Shown here: positions 1 to 11,221 of the stretch, piece after piece
How positions within the stretch are numbered: the first letter of the stretch is position 1
Layout: every line of letters begins with the position of its first letter
From: Symsagittifera roscoffensis
Lineage: Eukaryota > Xenacoelomorpha > Acoela > Convolutidae
Assembly: GCF_963678635.1 (NCBI RefSeq)
Contig: NC_087067.1
Location: 57,452,388-57,516,387, forward strand
Direction of reading: 5' to 3'
Length of the DNA stretch: 64,000 nt
Notes under the pieces: model-generated
The model's input: only the letters and a program-made list of their open reading frames with translations
The model's database searches: none
Told to the model about the DNA's origin: nothing
Position numbers and translations under genes: made by a program

Positions 1-115
1 TTGTTCACATGGCATTTTGCATGAAAGAAATGTTGTAAAAATTTGTTCTGACACGTTTTAATGCAGTTTATATCACATGAGTGATTTGAAAATCGTACAT
101 ATAAATCGTACATAC

Positions 116-225
116 CTCGGCGTCCTGTGCGTCTCTGTCGGCTATGGCATTGACCAGAATCAACACGGCCTCTGCATTGCCCACTTGTGCCGCCCAATGC
201 AACGCAGTCCTTCCTCTTTTGTCGG
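116..225 (-). CDS. notch: Exon: ankyrin repeat (last visible exon)
   Basis: 110 bp, phase 1 in, phase 0 out. DKRGRTALHWAAQVGNAEAVLILV is a textbook ankyrin repeat, close to Notch ankyrin repeat 6 (G-x-[ST]-A-L-H-W-A-A). Acceptor GTTTTCAG|CC, donor CCGAG|GTATGT. Remaining ankyrin and C-terminal exons are left of the window. Confidence 0.88.
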
Positions 226-638
226 CTGAAAACAAACAACTTGTCAATTCTTCAAGATAGGGACAAACAGATAGATCAAGCAATCAAGTATGTGAGAGTG
301 AAATCGAACTTGGGAATTGACTAGTCGAATAGCCTGCAATTATTGTTCACGTTGTCCAATTGTCATGAAAACTTGTATGTTGGTTACTTACCCAATTAAA
401 AGCGCATTTTTACGTCATAGGAAACTTCTTAAAATCAATGGTCACACCGCAAAAGTTATGTCTGGCGGCATGCTTACAAATGATGCATATCTCGCGAGCA
501 AAACGGAAACTATATTTGAATAAAAATTTTGCTGCTTGATTTCCCCGCTGAAAATTGTTGTTTGATGTTAACAGACTCTTTTTACACAAGTTCTACTTTT
601 CGACCAGGCAGACATTATCGAAGTAATAAATGGGATAC

Positions 639-769
639 CTAAGTTGACGTCGGCGCCTGTATCTATGAGTCGTCTAAGGATGGTGGAGGAGTGGATGTGT
701 CTGACTGCTGCCATGAGCGAAGTGGACCCATCTGTCTGCTGCTGATTGATCATCTCACGCGTGCTCACC
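639..769 (-). CDS. notch: Exon: ankyrin repeat
   Basis: 131 bp, phase 2 in, phase 1 out. Contains TDGSTSLMAAVRH...LRRLIDTGADVNL, matching Notch ankyrin repeat 5 in character (D-G-T-x-L...GADVN). Acceptor GTTGATAG|G was chosen over three in-frame CAG sites at 735-742, because it joins with the preceding exon at normal repeat length. Donor TTAG|GTATCC. Confidence 0.8.
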
Positions 770-1184
770 CTATCAACCCAAACACTCACATCACTTCACT
801 CACTTCAGACAAATTACCAAATTACTACGAAGAGACCTAACTATATAGTGAAAACACTATTTGAGTAATTGCACTTTATGGTACCTAAAAAGAAACTTCA
901 CACCCAAAAAATACTAATTCATCAATTAAGAATATGTTACTGTACCTAGAAGCGAATTTCAATGTCGGAGGGGGATGTAGTTTAAATCTCTATTTCATTT
1001 CAATTGGGTAGGTTCGACGGAAAAAGTTCGGTCTTTGGATCGAATACTGTACCTGATCTTTTCAATACTTTCTTTGAAATTAAACTTAACTCACTTTCGA
1101 ACCAGAAAAACAATTCACAATTGCAAATTCGTCCAACTCAGTTTGAAATAAGAGTTCACGCTGAAAATGAATCCAGTGACTCAC

Positions 1185-1350
1185 CGACAAACGAGGTCGA
1201 ATACTCTTTCATCGGCCGTGGCGGTGGCTGTCATGACTGCGTTTCTGTTGTTCAGGTCCCCTATGGCCAGGTCGATGGAGGGGGAGCCGAGGAGGATCTG
1301 GACTGACTCGGCGTCACACAATAGTATCGCCTGATGCAACACTGTCTCGT
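1185..1350 (-). CDS. notch: Exon: ankyrin repeats
   Basis: 166 bp, phase 1 in, phase 2 out. ETVLHQAILLCDAESVQILL is a clear ankyrin helix pair, followed by IGDLNNRNAVMTATATADERVFDLV (next repeat). The donor GTCG|GTGAGT is strong and gives correct ankyrin spacing with the next exon. Acceptor CTGTTTAG|AC. Confidence 0.82.
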
Positions 1351-1846
1351 CTAAACAGTCGCCAGAAAAATAACACATGACATGCTCAAGAGGAAACATG
1401 ATTCACTAATACAACAGAGCCAGACGACAGTTAAAAAACCTTACTCAACTCTTGTATCAGAGAAAAAAATGACAATTATAATTTGAAACTAATCAGCTTC
1501 TCAAATAATGAGAACAAAGTTACATCATGTTAGCGCTATTCTTATAACAGGAATTTTATGATTAACTCTTTTTTCAGATAAAAATTTATCCAGCCTATGT
1601 TCTTTTATAATAAACAAATTGACACAAAAAAGAAAATTAATACGTTGCCAATTTTCAATTTATTTAACTTGAAGCGCAAAACTTCAGCTCCGCTTAAAGG
1701 TACAATTGGAGAGAAAATTTTTTAAATCAAAAACTGTCGCAACAAAAAGCGCGAAAAAAACTTTCAAAAACAACAAAAAACTACCTCATGAAAAAAAATC
1801 TATTTTGTTCACTGACGCATAAACGGAAACTGGCATCTATACTCAC

Positions 1847-1982
1847 GTCTCGAGAGTGTTTGAGTGTTCATGTCGTATCTCCCCCGTACCAGACTGAGTA
1901 GGGTCTGTCTCCTCACTTCGGGGTCCCTGTTCTTCAAAACTAACATGGCAGAGGTAGTATTATCCGCACCAGCCACCAACAC
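1847..1982 (-). CDS. notch: Exon: start of ankyrin domain
   Basis: 136 bp, phase 0 in, phase 1 out. The product VLVAGADNTTSAMLVLKN...LLSLVRG resembles a capping ankyrin repeat. Acceptor ATGTTTCAG, strong donor AGAC|GTGAGT. 113 bp of this exon plus its upstream intron are duplicated at 18199-20345. Confidence 0.75.
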
Positions 1983-4000
1983 CTGAAACACATATTGAAC
2001 ATATATAAATAGAAACATAGCCAACAGACAGTTGGAAAAGAGTCAAGGAACGCAAGGAAACAGAAAACACTGAGTTTCGAGTTTCAAAAACAAACCTGTG
2101 AACTTAAAGCACTTTGAATTTCAAGAACAATAATTGATTGAAACCTTTTGATAATTAAAATTAACTCCATTTGAGAAAACGAGATTGTCTGAAAATTAAT
2201 ATCCACTTTTGAAGTTAAAAGGTCGATCACGTTTTTCGGGGCTTTTGCACTTTTGCTGATCGATAGTGAAGTTTGCCTTCCTTTTACACAGATCCGAAGC
2301 AGCGCTTCGCAAACGAAAGCTCGAAAACGGCAAAAATGACCCGGGTTGACTAAAAATGCTAGTCATACAATTTTCATATATGGAAAAATGCTTATCATAC
2401 AATTTCCATGCAATTATATAGGTACAAAACATTGCATGAAAGGTCTATGATTAGTATTTTTTCATATATGGAAATTGTATGACAAGCATTTTCCCATAAA
2501 CCAAAAATATTGATTTTTTACATTTTAACTTCGCAAAATTTTTTGGTTGTGTTCGTAACCGCACACAAATGACATTAACCTTAGTTACTCAAATGTAGTA
2601 ACCAAAGGTTTGGCCGTCTCGCATAAAAATGCATTGGAAACGGCCTGAAAAGTTTTAATTGTCTCACACAAATGATATAACGAAAGTAACGAACTTTTAA
2701 ATGTAGGCAAAAATTTTCAAAGAATATTATTTCCATAATTTGAAATTTATATTACCAGACATTGATCAAGGCATACAAAAACGTTTCATACAAAAGAAAG
2801 AGGAATTTTGAGCGTTTTTAAAAAAAGTTATGAACAGAAAAGAAAAAAAAATCCAATATTTATATATCCAGGACTACGTTATACACACAAAAAATTAAAC
2901 TTTGCATGCAAAATTTTTTTTTCGAAAAAGTTTGTTGGAGTACGAAAATCAATTTGCGGTTGAAAAAAAACACAAAAAAAGTTTTGGGGGCAATTCCAAA
3001 AATACTTTTTGTCGTCGCCATCAAAAAAAATGCTAGTCATACATTTTCCATATATGGAAATTGTATGATTAGCATTTTTTTTTTGACAAAATGTTTTTTT
3101 TTTTAGTACGAATTTTATGCCAAAACAAGAGAAAAGTTGATCGAAAATTCAATGACACCATTTAAGCAAAATGTATGAAATTTGTATGACTAGTATTTTT
3201 TCATAAACTTAATTTATGGAATTGTATGATTAGCATATTTGGTCTATGGAGGTCAACCCCCGGGATAGCTGTAAAAATGAAATAAGAAAAGACAAGGTAC
3301 GAATAAACCTTGAAACTTTTGCTGTGGCAGATTTAAACCCAAGACCAGGAAATTTGGAATCCTTTGTCCGCGCATCTGCACCACAGGCCCATGAAAAATT
3401 CCAATAAAACAGCTAAAGATGCTAATAAATCGCAATGCTATTCAGCAAAAATGACAACAATATGAACTTAAGTCACACTACTTATTCGCGCAATAAATTG
3501 GAAACTATAAAGCCGAACTGAGTATAAATTATGCATTTCAAAAATCTGGCGAAACAAATTGTATTAGAAAATTTCTGAACTTGAGCTGTTTCATTGTTCC
3601 GACTTTCGTACCGAAAGTAACGGAATAATTGTGCTCGGGGTGGGTTTTTTTCTTCAAACAAATTTCGACTTTTTAACTAGCCATTTTTGACAAAAAATTT
3701 TTTCATCACTCAAAAGTTATTGTTTTTTTTTCAAATTTCATTTTGTTTTATTACATTTAATTTTTGAATTTTATTACTGCTCCATAAACCTTAAACGTCA
3801 GTCGGAACATTCAAAGCTTCAAAATGCCATTCTTTAAACCCCCATACCTTTACGAAAAATGATCACAGGTGAAATATTTTTTCAAATTTAAGCTCAGGAC
3901 AACAATACCTTTTGAATGATAAAAAATGGCTAGTTTAAAAGTCGAAGTTTGTTTGAAGGAAAAAACCGACCCCGAGCACAAATATTCCGTTACTTTCGGA
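1870..4000. repeat. Segmental duplication B, parent copy
   Basis: About 2.13 kb, comprising 113 bp of the ankyrin exon and the adjoining intron with two MITEs. Duplicated at 18199-20345 with offset about 16329. Confidence 0.92.
2340..3264. mobile_element. MITE with CCCGGGTTGAC-type inverted ends
   Basis: 925-bp non-coding element. Left end CCCGGGTTGAC followed by a GCTAGTCATAC motif; right end the reverse complement (GTATGATTAGC ... GTCAACCCCCGGG). The stem motif recurs inside, with a near-perfect palindrome at about 3030-3085. Duplicated copy at 18669-19585. Confidence 0.7.
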
Positions 4001-4005
4001 ACAAT
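3593..4005. mobile_element. MITE with ~90-bp inverted repeats (GTTCCGAAAGTAACGG)
   Basis: 413-bp element. Left arm has ATTGTTCCG, CGAAAGTAACGG and a CTCGGGGTGGG stretch; the right arm is its reverse complement, ending TTTCGGAACAAT. Arms extend to a shared CTAGCCATTTTT/ATGGCTAGT motif. No coding capacity. Right-end fragments of the same family are at about 24850-24990 and 36410-36592. Confidence 0.75.
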
Positions 4006-4190
4006 AAATGTTTTTTTAGATGTTTATATAACTTTAGTAAACACTATTTTTCTGGAAACTTTCTGCAATATTTGCAAGCAAGCGTCAGCTGACGTTTATT
4101 TTCATTTTCAATTTCTTGTAACAAATGTTCCAAAACTCGATAAAAAGCATTATGAAACTTGACTGTAAGCAAGTATTAGATTAGATATAC

Positions 4191-4395
4191 CTTCGCATTT
4201 GTTGTTACACCATTGACGTTATTGTTGTTGTTTTTGAATGCGGCCAGGTGGTCCTGATTGCCCACTGCTCCCTCTTTGTTCACGAAGGTGGGAGAGAGAC
4301 TGTCCCCACACTGTCTCTGCCTCTTCCTCGCATTGTCTAATTCCGAGTACTCACTCCCCCCGTAGTAGTCACCCTCTGTGCCCTCTGTCATGGAA
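4191..4395 (-). CDS. notch: Exon: acidic linker between RAM and ankyrin repeats
   Basis: 205 bp, phase 2 in, phase 0 out, acceptor TATTTTAAG|T, donor GAAG|GTATAT. It encodes an acidic, Tyr-rich stretch (DYYGGSEYSELDN), a basic patch (RKRQRQ, possible NLS) and an Asn run (KNNNNNVNG). In Notch the RAM-ankyrin linker is likewise acidic and poorly conserved. Two downstream AG sites were tested as acceptors and give stops. Confidence 0.72.
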
Positions 4396-5140
4396 CTTAA
4401 AATATGCCAGAGTTCAATACTAAGCTGTTTTTTCATTGCACTAAGCTGCTTTTTCTTTAAATTTATCTAGAGGGATAATTCAGTGTAAATGGCCGCAGGG
4501 GGGGGGGGGGGGGTTAATTATCTAAAAAATCGTCACCTTTTAATGTTCACAAATTGGCTCCCCGTGCATTAAATGATATCACTGCAATTTCAACACAAAG
4601 CCGAAGAAGCGCTTCGCATACACTAGCAAGAAGAAGATAAAAGCAGCTCTAGAGTTCTAAAAAGTAGGTTCGAGTCCGAGACGTCGCCGAGTTTTTACTA
4701 TTCTACGACCTAGAAATTTGGAGTCTCACGCACTAATCACTCAGCCACGGATGCTTAGTCCAGCACAAACACTAGCCACAAATAAAGCCGAGAACAGATG
4801 CTATGCAATTTCCAATGCTACAGATCGTGATTATAGCAAAAACGCACAGAAGTGAACACTTTTATTTGCGAGTTAGATTAGAAAAAAAGAAGGTTCGTTC
4901 TAAAACACTAGCTGTTCGTAAACACAATAACCTAGCTAAAATAAATAACTTCGATCGAACTATGAGTTTTGACGATTCCGTTGACTAAATCTTTTGGCAT
5001 ATCGTTAACACAACATCCTTCAAGAGCGTTAAATAACTTTTTGCTAGTTCCAGCAATAACAGTCCCATAAAAATGACGAAGGAATTGCTGAGCAGATTTT
5101 TAAAGGTCACCTGTTCTGAAATTTCTTGAATTTTACTTAC
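4396..5140. other. Intron sequence with 16-bp poly-G and tRNA-like fragments
   Basis: No coding exon seen. It contains a run of 16 G at about 4499-4514. At 4640-4760 there is a B-box-like GGTTCGAGTCC on the plus strand and an A-box-like TGGCTGAGTGATTAGTG on the minus strand; their opposite orientation means this is not a functional tRNA and could be SINE debris. Confidence 0.4.
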
Positions 5141-5576
5141 CCCATTTCGTAGTTTCCGGCCGGGTCATCACGGCGTCGCTTGCGAACAGAGTTACCCTTG
5201 ATTATCTCGGGCCATCCAGCGGGGTAGAACGTCTTTTTCACCACCGTCTTCATTCCCCTCGAACCCTTGATCACCAAAACTACCAGCAAGACGATCACAA
5301 ACAAAGAGGCCAAACCCACTCCTATGACCGTAACTGTACTCGTGCCTTGGCTCTCTTTATCCACGAACGGTGAACGAGTTGTCGATTCCGAAGTTCTCGT
5401 CTCTATGCACTCATAGTAACCTAGTCTGTCGACGCATTGAAAGCTTCGATTTAGCACCACTCCTCCGACGAAGTGGGTTCGATTCCCGCACGGGTCCACC
5501 TCACATTCGTTTCTCACGTCGATGTCACAAAAGTCGCCGCCAACTCCGCCGTCGCACTCACAATAGGAAAAGTAAC
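5141..5576 (-). CDS. notch: Exon: last EGF, stalk, transmembrane helix and RAM-like segment
   Basis: 436 bp, phase 1 in, phase 2 out. Order: end of an EGF (YCECDGG...GGDFC), a partial EGF-like stretch (NECEVDPC...ECIE), a Ser/Thr-rich stalk of about 25 residues, a transmembrane helix of about 23 residues (core LASLFVIVLLVVLVI), then basic residues and TFYPAGW...RKRRRDDPAGN. The last part lines up with the Notch RAM segment: F-Y-P where RAM has W-F-P, then a basic patch. There is no LNR or HD domain and no furin-type site in the stalk. Donor ATGG|GGTAAGT. Confidence 0.85.
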
Positions 5577-6109
5577 CTGAAATGTTTCCAGCGATAAAAC
5601 TAAAACTTTCGCTCAACCTTTTTTTCGTTCACGTATGGAGAACTTCATAAATGTACAACTATCAAGATAAACGTTTTCGACTGCAATGAAATGGTAAAAT
5701 AATTTAGTATCTCCAATTTAGTATAAAAAATCTGTTTTCAGATTTTGAAAAAGAAATGATAAAGTACGTTTCTCGCTAAAAATAGAAAGTAAATTGACGA
5801 ATATTTCACAATAAAGCACCATCATTGCGCGTTGCGTAAGTAAAACATCCCATTGTTCAAGATTCAATTTGAAAATAATTGAGACAGTTTAAGAATACCA
5901 CTATTTTAAGTTTAAAATACCAAACTTGTTTGTTTTAATATTTCAATTCATACATGAACGTTTCAGAAGAGGCGGAGCTAGACATTGAAACCGACTTCAA
6001 ATCAAAGAATCGTAAATTCGACATCCTCGGGATAAAATTTGTCAAAATTTCATTTATAGATCAAGCCTAGATTCAAGCCTAATTGTTGTGATAAACTTAT
6101 TAAATAGTT
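5577..6109. other. Intron sequence, no gene seen
   Basis: AT-rich intron between the TM exon acceptor and the LINE; no EGF-, LNR- or TE-coding segment recognised on either strand. Confidence 0.5.
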
Positions 6110-6161
6110 TCAGATTTGGACTGTACACAGAGATAATTCTTACACCTTACTGGGAGCTGTC

Positions 6162-7063
6162 ATGACGTTGAACATTATCAAAGAAAATATCAACCAACTG
6201 TCGAATGATATTGATCCATCTTTGAAATCAATTCTGCAAGATCTTTTATCCCATGTTGAAACTCAAAGCGGCACCATTGCAAACATGAAAAATGAATTAA
6301 TTTTTCTGAAAAAAAAGTAAATGATCTGGAGCGCTATTCCTCAAAAGATTGTATCATTATAAACAATTTACCTCTGCGACATGGCTCTGATTAAGTAGAA
6401 GATGTAATCGCATTCTTTCGTGAAGCAATTGACATCTATGTGCCTCGTGATTCCATGTTAGCGTGTCACCCTCTAGGCCCAATTCGCGACATCAAAACCC
6501 CCCCAGCCGTTATTGTGAAATTTGTCTATTTTGATGTCAAAGACCGTATCTGGGCAACGAAGCATTTTTTAAGACATTATCTCAATCAGATCAATAAAAA
6601 ACCTTTATACCTTTTTGAGAGACTGACAAAGAGAGATTCGGATTTACTCGACTATATGAAAGGCCTTAATTTGAAAACAACAACGAACAACTGCGCACCG
6701 CAAGTCTTTATAAAGCGTGAGAACGGGAAGGTGTTCACTCATAATGTTGCAGACTCGGTTGATGCGGAAACGTTGCTTGCTTCTGGAAAAGCGCAAATTT
6801 TAGCAAAGAGAAAACCAATTTTTCAATTAGGAAATCAAGATGCAACGATGAGGCTAAATGTCAACACGACAACGCCAAAAAGAGTGTCTCCGCCAACTCC
6901 CGGGTCGGATCAGCAAATCCTTGATTATGTTAAAAAGCACAGAAATGAACCTGAAAAAATTGTGCAGTATGTTGATAACTTAGCAAAACAATCTCCTCAA
7001 ACTGAGCTTCATTCTAATGTTAGCAATACTTCAAGTGTGTTTACTGTAGAAGACAGTGGTTAA
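6162..7063 (+). pseudogene. LINE ORF1 (coiled-coil RNA-binding protein), disrupted
   Basis: Starts at ATG 6162 with a helical, heptad-like N-terminus (MTLNIIKENINQLSN...), then an NDLERYSSKD motif typical of LINE ORF1 coiled-coil/RRM junctions. An A8 run near 6312 shifts the frame and a TAA follows near 6393. From 6440 the frame is open to 7063, with an RRM-like region (VIVKFVYFDVKDRIW) and a C-terminal linker. In active LINEs this protein binds element RNA. Confidence 0.7.
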
Positions 7064-7129
7064 GTATTTAAGACAAGACAGCCTCAATAGGGACTTTTAT
7101 TCAATCTCATTTTTATTTTATTTCGTTTT

Positions 7130-9941
7130 ATGTCCCCATCGTCATTTACCCAAGTTCTTGAGGCTGTTTCATTGCTAAATGTTAACGTGCGATCACTTAA
7201 ATCTAATTTTGAAGCATTTAAAGTAAGTCTTGAGCAACTTGCAATAGCCCGATCTGTTATCGCTGTCACTGAAACTTGGCTGAACCCTAATGATTCAGCC
7301 GAGTTGTTCAATTTGCAAGGATACAAATTTTTCTCGAGCCCTCGGCTGAGCAGAGGAGGTGGAGTAGGTTTATATATACGAACGGAGCTTAATACAAGCC
7401 AGTTAGTGGAGGTGTCTGCAGGAGAAATTTTAAAAATAGAGGTTGTAGCAGGTGATAAAACGGCAACGGCTGTAACTGTTATATATCGTCAACCGTCAAT
7501 GAGGGTCGAGGATATTGTCCACAAACTAGAAAAGGTCTTAACCGAAGCCAAGTCGAAAAAGAGACATGTGATTATGGGAGACTTTATTATTGATATGATG
7601 AAAAAACACAAGGTAAGAGATGATCTTACTGAAATGTTCAGTTCTTTCGGTTATCATTTGTTGTCACCTCTGTTACCGACACGAGTAACGTCAAAAACAA
7701 ACTCTTGTATCGATCATATTTGGGGAAACATTGGAATTAACAATAGTTGCATACACCGCTGGGGTCCAGCCGATCATTTCATGATTGAAGTTTCTATCTC
7801 TATGCCAAAATTGGTTAGTAGATATAAAGAAACATTTAGCTTTAGAAATATGAAAGTTTTTGAAAACGATGATACATGGTTAAGGTTTACATTCCTCTTA
7901 CAGTCCAAACTGAAGGAAGTCGATGGTACCTTATCCGATTTGGATAAATCTGCTGAAAATTTCTCTGAAATAATTCTCAGTTGAATTGATAGATTTGCTC
8001 CCTCTCAAACTCGTTATGTGCCGAAAAATAACAAGTCCTGGGTGACAAATGAAGTGAAAAAAGTAGCAAACAAAAAAGCATCCGCATACAGGACATATAT
8101 ACAAAACCCTACAGAAGATAACAAGATCAAATATAACTCATTACGAAACAAATCCAATGCCCTGAATCGGAAATCATTCAGAAGATTCTGGAGATCTAAG
8201 CTAAATACAACAGACTCTCATAAGTATCACAAAGCGGTTGCAGCATATCTTGGAAAACATAAAAATGTAACGTTTCCAGATGATATAAATGAAAAAAAGC
8301 TCAAGATATGAACAATTTTTTTGTAAATATTGGTCCAAATCTAAGTGATAAAATTTGAGTTGCAGATCCTATTTCATTAGAAAATGTTGATTATTCAATG
8401 TTCTTTCCGAGTATAAAGGAAACAGAAATAGAACAATTAACATAATTACCAAATAAACTCAGCTCGGGTTGTGATTGCATCAATACAGCAATATTCAAAT
8501 TATGTAAACCAATAATCACGCCATGGCTCACGAACTTTTTCAATACCTGCTACACAAATGGGTGCTATCCGAAATACTTAAAAAAATTGCTAAAATTTTT
8601 CCGATTCATAAAGGTGGATTGCAAGACGAATATGGGAAATATCGACCCATATCTTTGTTATCAACGCTGTCAAAAATCTTTGAGAAGACAATTCATATCA
8701 GATTAAGTAGTTATTTGGAAAATTGCAAGTTGCTCAGTACAAATCAATATGGCTTCCGTAGTAAATTAAGCACAGTTAAAGCGGTTCTAGATCTAACAGA
8801 AGAGGTTCGTAACCTGAGAGATCAGAAGAAAAAAGACGTTATGTTAATTTTATTAGATCTGAAAAAAGCTTTTGACACTGTCAATCATGCGATCTTAATT
8901 GATAAATTAGATCGGTATGGAGTAAGAGGAAAGTCGCTGGAAATTCTAAGAAGTTACTTGTCTAATAGGAAACAGTATGTTGTCCTTAATCAATTTAAAA
9001 GCGAATTGAAAGATGTTTTGTGCGGGGTGCCACAGGGTTCAGTCTTAGGACCGTTGCTCTTTTTGATCTATATCAATGACCTTCCCAGAATTGTAAGAAA
9101 TTGCCGACTTACGTTGTTTGCTGACGATACATCTGTTATTAAAAACAAAAACGCTTCCCTTGATGACTTTCAAGAGGATCTAAATCGAATAGATAATTGG
9201 ATGAAGTTTAATAAACTTACCGTAGAAGGATCGAAGTCTAAGCTACTACTTTTTTCAAAATCTAAAGCTGATGCTATATATTTCGCAGACACTTGTTTAC
9301 AACCCGTTGCTAGCTGCAAATACCTAGGCATTGAATTGGATAATAAACTATCCTTCAAAGATCATATTGAGATTATACGGAAAAAATTAACCCGCTTCTG
9401 CGGAGTTGCATACCGGCTTCGTAATGTGATGACCAATTCACAAATGGTCATGTACTACAAAACTTATGTACAACCTTGTGTTCAATATGGAGTTCTTGTT
9501 TATGGAGCAGTTTGCAAAAGTGCATTAGATGTTATTCATAAACTACAAAAACGATTTTTTCGTATAACTTTTCGCAAAAGTTATCGTGACTCGATAACGG
9601 AAATAATGGCCGAAAGCAAAATTGCTACTGTATACGAGTTACATGTATATGAAATTCTAAAGAAAATAGTTAATGAAGAATTGTCTCAGAAATGTGAAAC
9701 TATTTTTTATTCAACGAGGTCATCAGTAAAGGGTGCTCGTATTTTACCATCAATGAAAAGTAAGCTTAAATATAACTCTGTTTCCCATCGTATAGCCAAA
9801 TTAATTAATATATTAGCCAATTGGAGTGTAACTATACCTTCCTCCTTTGAAACCCATCATTCAAAAAATGCTTTCTGTCATTCAATCTTAGATTCATATA
9901 TAATAGGAAATTGCCATTTGATTGATGAATTATATCGCTAG
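7130..9941 (+). pseudogene. LINE ORF2: AP endonuclease plus reverse transcriptase, disrupted
   Basis: The endonuclease part (7130-7984) shows LNVNVRSL, VTETWLNP, GGGVGLYI, VIYRQPS, VIMGDF and DHIWG-like blocks. An in-frame TGA at 7982 and frameshifts at A-runs near 8295 and 8580 follow, with further stops at about 8357 and 8442. The RT part (8523-9941) has YRPISLLSTLSKIFEK, LLDLKKAFDTVNH, GVPQGSVLGPLLFLIYIND and the catalytic FADD. A C-terminal domain follows to 9941. The enzyme would nick target DNA and reverse-transcribe the element RNA; this copy cannot encode it intact. Confidence 0.88.
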
Positions 9942-10219
9942 ACTTGAACTAATCCATTCTAACTTCCCTGAGTCCTCGGTTAGACCTGATAACCTCTCGT
10001 CGAAGGTACCAGGCAGTGGACTCTAGGAAGGGGAGTTAGAAAAAAGCAAACAACTGGATTACCAGCTCTTAAGAACTGGGCCCACTTGCTCGCTAATTAA
10101 ATTAACAGTCATTATTTCGCATCCGCCCGCTGTCAGTTGTATACCCTTGTAAGTATAAGCTTGCATCATATCTCTGGTTCTCATGTTAAAGAATAAAGCT
10201 CTTAAATTAAAAAAAAAAG

Positions 10220-11086
10220 AGTGATTGCACTATTTAAGTCTCGTTTTTTTTCGCTTTAAATTTGCCTCTTTGACCTAAATTAATTATTGAACCTTTTGAT
10301 CTGATGTCATATGATGTGATTCCTTCACGGGGCAACCTTCAACAAGCCTCTCGTTGGCTTTCTGGTTGTCCTATCATGAGTTATCTTTGAATTTTTGCAT
10401 ATTGTGTTATGATAATTTGATTACTCATGATGAATATTTAAATAAGAAAATAAATAATTAAAATAAATAAATAAGATAATTCTTTTCATCACCATGATTT
10501 TGACAATTTGCCAGTTAAACAATCCGAAGTTGTTTGCAGACCGTTTCACAAAAGACGATGCAAATTTGAAGAACCTATCCATCGTCTATAGCTTACTCCA
10601 TTCCTACGTCATATAACTAACTTCTTTTACGAGAATTAAGAGTTGACGAAGCTAGATCACTTTCTGAAAACATTTTGAAGGAAATATACCCCAAGATAGC
10701 TTCAAATTTAAAAGCATACACTTCGTTCGACTTTTTAATCGAATATCCAACGCAATTTGTCGGTCAAAAATTGCTACTCGGCTTATCGGTCGAACATAAT
10801 CAAACATCTTGCCCCAGGAAAAAAATCTCCGCGCAAACCAACTTGCCATGTCGAGTGAAATTTTGCAGAATTATTAACAAGGCCTTTAAAGAAAACTCCT
10901 CCGCGGGATTCGAACCATCGACCTCTTTAAACACCAAAATAAGATACTTGAAACTTTGCAATATTACATAAGCTTCGTTTTAAAAGAAAGGCACAGTTAA
11001 TGATGCAAATCTATAATAACCCTCTTGTCATAAACCCTTGAAACTAAACTGAAACAATGAAAACAAAGTGGGGGAATAGTACTGAC
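10220..11086. other. Intron sequence with a tRNA B-box-like fragment
   Basis: No exon seen; in particular no cysteine pattern of an LNR on the minus strand. At about 10907-10922 the minus strand reads GGTTCGAATCC, a perfect pol III B box, but no A box or clover-leaf is recognisable upstream of it, so it is probably SINE debris. Confidence 0.4.
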
Positions 11087-11221
11087 GATTGTGGTATTTG
11101 GGAGTGTCAAGCGGTTCCATCATGCAGGTGCCTGGTCCCTGACACACGTGGTTATGGTCGCACATCTCCACACATGAACAGTCCTTACAGCCATAACCAG
11201 TCGGACATGCGCAGCGAAAGT
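11087..11221 (-). CDS. notch: Exon: last complete EGF repeats before the membrane exon
   Basis: 135 bp, phase 1-1. It encodes FRCACPTGYGC, then EMCDHNHVCQGPGTC. The donor AATC|GTCAGT joins in phase to 5576, and the joined protein forms a normal EGF closing YCECDGGVGGDFC. The intron that follows (5577-11086) contains the LINE but no LNR-coding sequence that I can find on the minus strand. Confidence 0.78.

Larger units (their letters stand above)
6110..10219 (+). mobile_element. Decayed APE-type non-LTR retrotransposon (LINE)
   Basis: Plus-strand element inside the intron between the last EGF exon and the TM exon, antisense to the host gene. Two ORFs: a coiled-coil/RNA-binding-type ORF1 and an endonuclease plus reverse transcriptase ORF2, then a 3' UTR with AATAAA at 10192 and an A-rich tail at about 10209-10218. 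The coding parts carry nonsense codons and frameshifts, many at A-runs. ORF2 is CR1/Jockey-like in style. The 5' end and target duplication were not resolved. Confidence 0.85.

Noticed and set aside
735-745. Triple CAG acceptor (NAGNAG) for the ankyrin exon
   Set aside because: Using it with the upstream GA|GTATTC donor keeps phase but deletes half an ankyrin repeat; acceptor 769 with the strong donor GTGAGT at 1184 gives normal repeat length.
4640-4760. Possible tRNA gene
   Set aside because: A-box-like and B-box-like motifs are on opposite strands, so no tRNA can be formed.
5480-5520. tRNA B-box-like GGTTCGATTCC on the plus strand
   Set aside because: It lies inside the transmembrane exon coding sequence and has no A box or clover-leaf; chance match.
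10652-10971. ORFs on both strands as possible LNR exon
   Set aside because: No LNR cysteine/acidic pattern and no fitting splice phases.
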